A DNA stretch of 64,000 bases, taken from the NCBI RefSeq assembly GCF_003076515.1, contig NZ_CP022390.1, forward strand, positions 806,001 to 870,000, given 5' to 3'. The notes below the pieces were generated by a model, which did not search any database, was not told the DNA's origin, and saw only the letters and a program-made list of their open reading frames with translations. Shown piece after piece: positions 60,902 through 64,000 of the stretch. How positions within the stretch are numbered: the stretch's first letter is position 1; each line of letters begins with the position of its first letter. The position numbers were made by a program, and so were the translations under genes. The stretch is from Alcaligenes aquatilis. Lineage in GTDB: Bacteria; Pseudomonadota; Gammaproteobacteria; Burkholderiales; Burkholderiaceae_B.

Positions 60902-61064
60902 GTAAACAGCCTGTTTCCCGCCTTGGTCATCCAGGCGGGTCTGGCCGGTCTGGCACGGATAAGAGTTTATGTCTATGAAGCCAAGTGCAGATGCTCACGG
61001 CTGGGCGGCATAAGCCATGCTGCGTGGCGATGAGCAGGCCGGCCTGTCCTCCTTTTTTAACTGA

Positions 61065-62063
61065 CTATTCCTCCTGTGCCGACTCCTGGCCGCGCACGAT
61101 ACCGCAGCGTTTATGAGCTTGCATGACGATTGCAACGTTGCTGTTGAGTACGCCTTCTATTTCCCCCAGCCGACGTGTCACCACATCCCAGAGCTGCAGG
61201 CTATCTCGGCACAAAATGTGCCAGAAAAGCTGTGAGGGGCCACTGGTACCGAACAGGCAACGGGTATTGGGATCTTGCGCCAGGTGCGCCGCCAAGGTAT
61301 TGACGGCTTGAGGGCGTACTTGCACGGATACCACCGCTTCAACTGGGAATCCCACCAAAGCGGGCTCCACTTCAACCCTGAACGACAGCGCCTTGCGCTC
61401 CACCAAATGCTGCAACAGTCGCTGGGCAGTAGGTTCGCTCACGCCCGCCTGCTCCGCCAGTTCGGCCAGGCTGGCCCGTCCATCTCTTTTTAGCCAGTTT
61501 GCGATTCGCTGTTCAGCCTCGTTGAGCGCAAGGGGGGTGTGTGCGGAGCTTGTATCGGTAATGCCGGCTGGGTCGGCCTGTATGCGCCATTGACCTGCGC
61601 GGCGAAAAGACCGTAGGACCAGGCGTGCATCGACGTGCTCGACTCCTGGCATGCAGGGCAGAATGCGGGTCACCAGTTCGGGCATGTCTGCTTCATCGGC
61701 CAGAGTCAGTTCAGCCATCAGGTCTGCTGAGCCGGCCAAGGTGACAACCAATTGGCAGTTCTCCATTTGGGCCAGTGTGTCAGCCACGTGAGGGACCTGA
61801 CCGGCGTGGCAACGCATCCAGGCATGCAGTACGACCCCCTTGCCTGTTGCCAGCGGGTCGGTTTCTGCAATCACGCGTAATGCACCCGTTTCCAACAGAC
61901 GTTTGATTCGCCTGCCCACGGTACGTTCGGCAATGTCTGCGGCTGCGCCCAGCTCCCGCCAGGAGGCCCGTGGATCTGCCTGCAAGGCAATCAAGCAGGC
62001 CAGATCGGTGTCATCGAGCGTGGGCAGCAAGGGTTTACCCTTGCTTGACGTGACCATATTCAT
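61065..62063 (-). CDS. Double-domain Lrp/AsnC-family regulator
   Basis: A 332-residue protein of two Lrp-like halves. The first has an HTH (LQADPRASWRELGAAADIAERTVGRRIKRLLETG) and effector part; the second HTH is LKRDGRASLAELAEQAGVSEPTAQRLLQHLVERK, then another RAM-like domain. It is divergent from an MHS transporter and an amidase, which it probably controls in response to an amino-acid or amide-derived ligand. Confidence 0.88.
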   Translation of the reverse strand: MNMVTSSKGKPLLPTLDDTDLACLIALQADPRASWRELGAAADIAERTVGRRIKRLLETGALRVIAETDPLATGKGVVLHAWMRCHAGQVPHVADTLAQMENCQLVVTLAGSADLMAELTLADEADMPELVTRILPCMPGVEHVDARLVLRSFRRAGQWRIQADPAGITDTSSAHTPLALNEAEQRIANWLKRDGRASLAELAEQAGVSEPTAQRLLQHLVERKALSFRVEVEPALVGFPVEAVVSVQVRPQAVNTLAAHLAQDPNTRCLFGTSGPSQLFWHILCRDSLQLWDVVTRRLGEIEGVLNSNVAIVMQAHKRCGIVRGQESAQEE

Positions 62064-62141
62064 CTAATTAACCTTCTTCAATTGCTAAAAAACAAACTTT
62101 TTAATCTTTTTTTGTCCAAAAATAAATAAATTGAGGAATTC

Positions 62142-63446
62142 ATGAGCTCTCCCTCTCATCGTCCGAGCGCCCCGCCTGGCCTCGACCCTGCCCCGGTCTC
62201 GCGCGTTCGTACCATTGTGGCTGGCAGTGTAGGCAACGCAGTTGAATGGTTTGATTGGACCATTTACGCTTCCTTCGCTATCTTTTTCTCCAGCCAGTTC
62301 TTTCCCGACGGCAATGAGACCACGGCGTTGCTGGCCAGCTTCGGCATTTTTGCAGTGGGCTTTTTCATGCGTCCCATCGGTGGCTGGTTGCTTGGCATTT
62401 TCTCCGATCGCTACGGACGCAAGGCCGCTTTAGGGCTGACTATCCTGATGATGGCCGGAGGGTCGCTTATTATCGCAGTAACCCCGACCTATGCTGCAAT
62501 AGGTTTGGCGGCGCCTCTTTTGTTGACGCTGGCCCGCTTGCTGCAGGGCTTGTCCCTGGGAGGGGAGTATGCCTCGGCTACCACGTTCTTGACCGAGATG
62601 GCGCCCCCTCATCGGCGCGGTTTTTATTCCAGTTTCGTGTTCTTCAGTGCGGCAGTCGGTATTTTGGCGGCCTCGGCTGTGGGCTGGGTGCTCACGACCT
62701 GCTTGAGCCGGGCGGAGATGGCCGAGTGGGGCTGGCGTATTCCGTTTCTGCTGGGAGCATTGGGCGGTGTGGCTGGCCTTTGGATTCGGCGCTCGATTCC
62801 CGAGACTGAGGCTTTTTCTGAAAGCAAAAAAGCGGGTGTAGAAAAGCAGCCTTTGCGTACCTTGTTGCGTGAGTATCCTGTGGAAGTGCTGCGCATTATC
62901 GGTTTTTCCATTCTGACAACCTTCGCGTTCTATATCTTTGTCGCTTACGTGCCGACCTACGCCATCCGCCATGTGCAGGCCGATCCCAAGGTGGCCTTTG
63001 CCGCCAATACGGTGGCGTTGATTGTGTTCATGGTGGTGCAGCCCTTGTTTGGCGCTTTGTCCGATCGTATCGGACGCAAACCGCAGTTGATCGTGTTTGC
63101 CGCCGGGTATTTGTTCTTCTTTTATCCGCTCATGAGCACATTGGGGCCGTCTTTCGGTTCCATCCTGACGGTAGAGCTGTTTGGCTTGGTGCTGTACGCC
63201 ATGTATACCTCGATTGGCCCTGCCATTATGTCTGAGCAGTTTCCAACCAGCGTACGTGCGGTTGGTATCGGGGCGCCCTATAACCTGATGGTGGCGTTGC
63301 TGGGGGGGACCACTCCTTATTTGCTGACCTGGTTGCAAAGCAATGGCTTGGAACGCTGGTTCTTTTACTATGTGCTGGCTGGTGCGGTCATTACCTTGAT
63401 CACGTTCATCCGTATGCCCGAGACAGTTGGAAAAAAACTGCGCTGA
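62142..63446 (+). CDS. MHS-family MFS transporter (metabolite:H+ symporter)
   Basis: A 434-residue MFS protein of the MHS family with about twelve membrane segments. AGSVGNAVEWFDWTIYASFAIFFSSQFF is the family signature; FMRPIGGWLLGIFSDRYGRKAAL and LLQGLSLGGEYASATTFLTEMAP follow. Substrates of the family include organic acids and betaines. It precedes an amidase and faces an Lrp-type regulator, suggesting uptake of the amidase substrate or product. Confidence 0.9.
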   Translation: MSSPSHRPSAPPGLDPAPVSRVRTIVAGSVGNAVEWFDWTIYASFAIFFSSQFFPDGNETTALLASFGIFAVGFFMRPIGGWLLGIFSDRYGRKAALGLTILMMAGGSLIIAVTPTYAAIGLAAPLLLTLARLLQGLSLGGEYASATTFLTEMAPPHRRGFYSSFVFFSAAVGILAASAVGWVLTTCLSRAEMAEWGWRIPFLLGALGGVAGLWIRRSIPETEAFSESKKAGVEKQPLRTLLREYPVEVLRIIGFSILTTFAFYIFVAYVPTYAIRHVQADPKVAFAANTVALIVFMVVQPLFGALSDRIGRKPQLIVFAAGYLFFFYPLMSTLGPSFGSILTVELFGLVLYAMYTSIGPAIMSEQFPTSVRAVGIGAPYNLMVALLGGTTPYLLTWLQSNGLERWFFYYVLAGAVITLITFIRMPETVGKKLR

Positions 63447-63459
63447 TCGCGCCCGTTTC

Positions 63460-63503
63460 GCCCGGCGTCAGGCCGGGCATGTACAGCCCGCTTGGCGGGC
63501 TGT
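63460..63503 (+). terminator. Two hairpins between the MHS gene and the amidase
   Basis: GCCCGGC/GCCGGGC (63460-63478) and ACAGCCCGC/GCGGGCTGT (63483-63503) form adjacent stems. No strong T tract follows, so read-through to the amidase is plausible. Confidence 0.5.
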
Positions 63504-63522
63504 GTGATTTTCAGGAAGCTCC

Positions 63523-64000
63523 ATGTTGAAACAAGATGTCGCCCTTCATTTTCGAGATGCTCTTCAGATCGGTCTCGAGATTCGACAGGGCCGATTAAGT
63601 GCCCGGCAAGTTGCCACCTATTTTCTGGACCGTATCGAGCGTGCTGCCGGACTTAATGCCTTTAGTGTGATCACGGCCGAGCGGGCCTTGGCTCAAGCAG
63701 ACGCGGCTGACCGTCTACTGGCTGCTGGCATCGTGCTGGGGCCTTTTCATGGCGTGCCCGTTGCGGTCAAAGACAGTGTTCAATGGGAAGGAACCGAGGC
63801 GACCCTGGGCTCTCAAAGCCGTGTCGGCAAGATCAGCACGGAGACGGCGACTGTACTGCGTTCGCTGATGGCGCAAGGCATGGTGGTGCTGGGCAAAACC
63901 AAAATGACCGAGTTCGCCTTCGGCTTGTCCGGGCAAAACCTGACTCAGGGTACGGCACGCAATCCGTGGGATGCTGCGGTAGCCCGCGCTCCGGGTGGCT
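63523..64000 (+). CDS. Amidase-signature hydrolase (3' end cut by window edge)
   Basis: The first 159 codons of an amidase-signature family enzyme. LGPFHGVPVAVKDSVQWEG holds the catalytic Lys (residue 83), and VVLGKTKMTEFAFG is the next conserved block; the window ends in RAPGG, just before the GSSGGS serine motif. Substrate unknown. AGGAAGCTCC precedes ATG 63523. It follows the MHS transporter on the same strand. Confidence 0.9.
   Translation, partial: MLKQDVALHFRDALQIGLEIRQGRLSARQVATYFLDRIERAAGLNAFSVITAERALAQADAADRLLAAGIVLGPFHGVPVAVKDSVQWEGTEATLGSQSRVGKISTETATVLRSLMAQGMVVLGKTKMTEFAFGLSGQNLTQGTARNPWDAAVARAPGG

Overview
The window looks like the chromosome of a betaproteobacterium close to Alcaligenes (Alcaligenaceae, Burkholderiales). 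The basis is moderately high GC coding sequence, a class II HDAC-like amidohydrolase whose length and active-site spacing match the Alcaligenes/Bordetella strain FB188 enzyme as I remember it, and catabolic genes (catechol, nicotinate) typical of that family. The assignment is inference; I could not run a search.

Region 1-12477 is the most striking block. An AraC-type activator (cut by the left edge) faces a Fur-box-bearing methyltransferase and a RhtX/FptX-like siderophore permease. A long co-directional run follows: a MoeZ-like adenylyltransferase-rhodanese, a JAMM peptidase, a ThiS/MoaD-like sulfur carrier, a CaiB-type CoA transferase, an AMP-forming acyl ligase, an acyl-CoA dehydrogenase, an MFS exporter and a GH88-like protein. 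This set matches the pyridine-2,6-dithiocarboxylate (PDTC, pdt) and thioquinolobactin (qbs) thiocarboxylate-siderophore logic. No tryptophan/kynurenine genes are present, which favours a pdt-like product.

Region 12.6-17.5 kb holds a BigR/SqrR-like regulator module with DsrE and AhpD-like genes, an AraC regulator and leuA. A short leucine-rich reading frame with four CTA codons and alternative hairpins precede leuA, suggesting attenuation. Region 17.7-25.0 kb is a compact catechol ortho-cleavage locus (catR, catBA, catIJDC, benE) with an ATAC-N7-GTAT operator. Two overlapping dynamin-like GTPases (25.0-27.8 kb) follow benE directly.

Region 27.8-38.7 kb contains a Fur-box ZIP transporter, a degenerate ABC ATPase, the HDAC-like amidohydrolase, a LuxR regulator, a Fur-box orfX-sodA pair, two exported proteins (PPC-like domains; PIG-L plus propeller-like) and nnrS with a near-perfect NsrR-type operator. 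Region 38.7-46.5 kb has a MarR-nicC-nicT nicotinate fragment, a YggS/MocR vitamin B6 pair, and an EamA exporter facing a MarR repressor with two strong operators.

Region 46.5-56.9 kb encodes a FAN1-like nuclease coupled to a nuclease-XPD helicase, dadA behind a tandem glycine riboswitch, and nadBA with repeated operators; NadB carries a Ser/Asn-rich insertion. Region 57.3-59.7 kb is a small accessory segment: tRNA-Val(GAC), a decayed P4-type integrase, a YpeA-like acetyltransferase and an AT-rich gene for an exonuclease VII-large-subunit-like protein with a C-terminal membrane anchor. The right end (59.9-64.0 kb) has a hemolysin III-family protein, a DUF1508 protein, an Lrp-like regulator, an MHS transporter and a truncated amidase.
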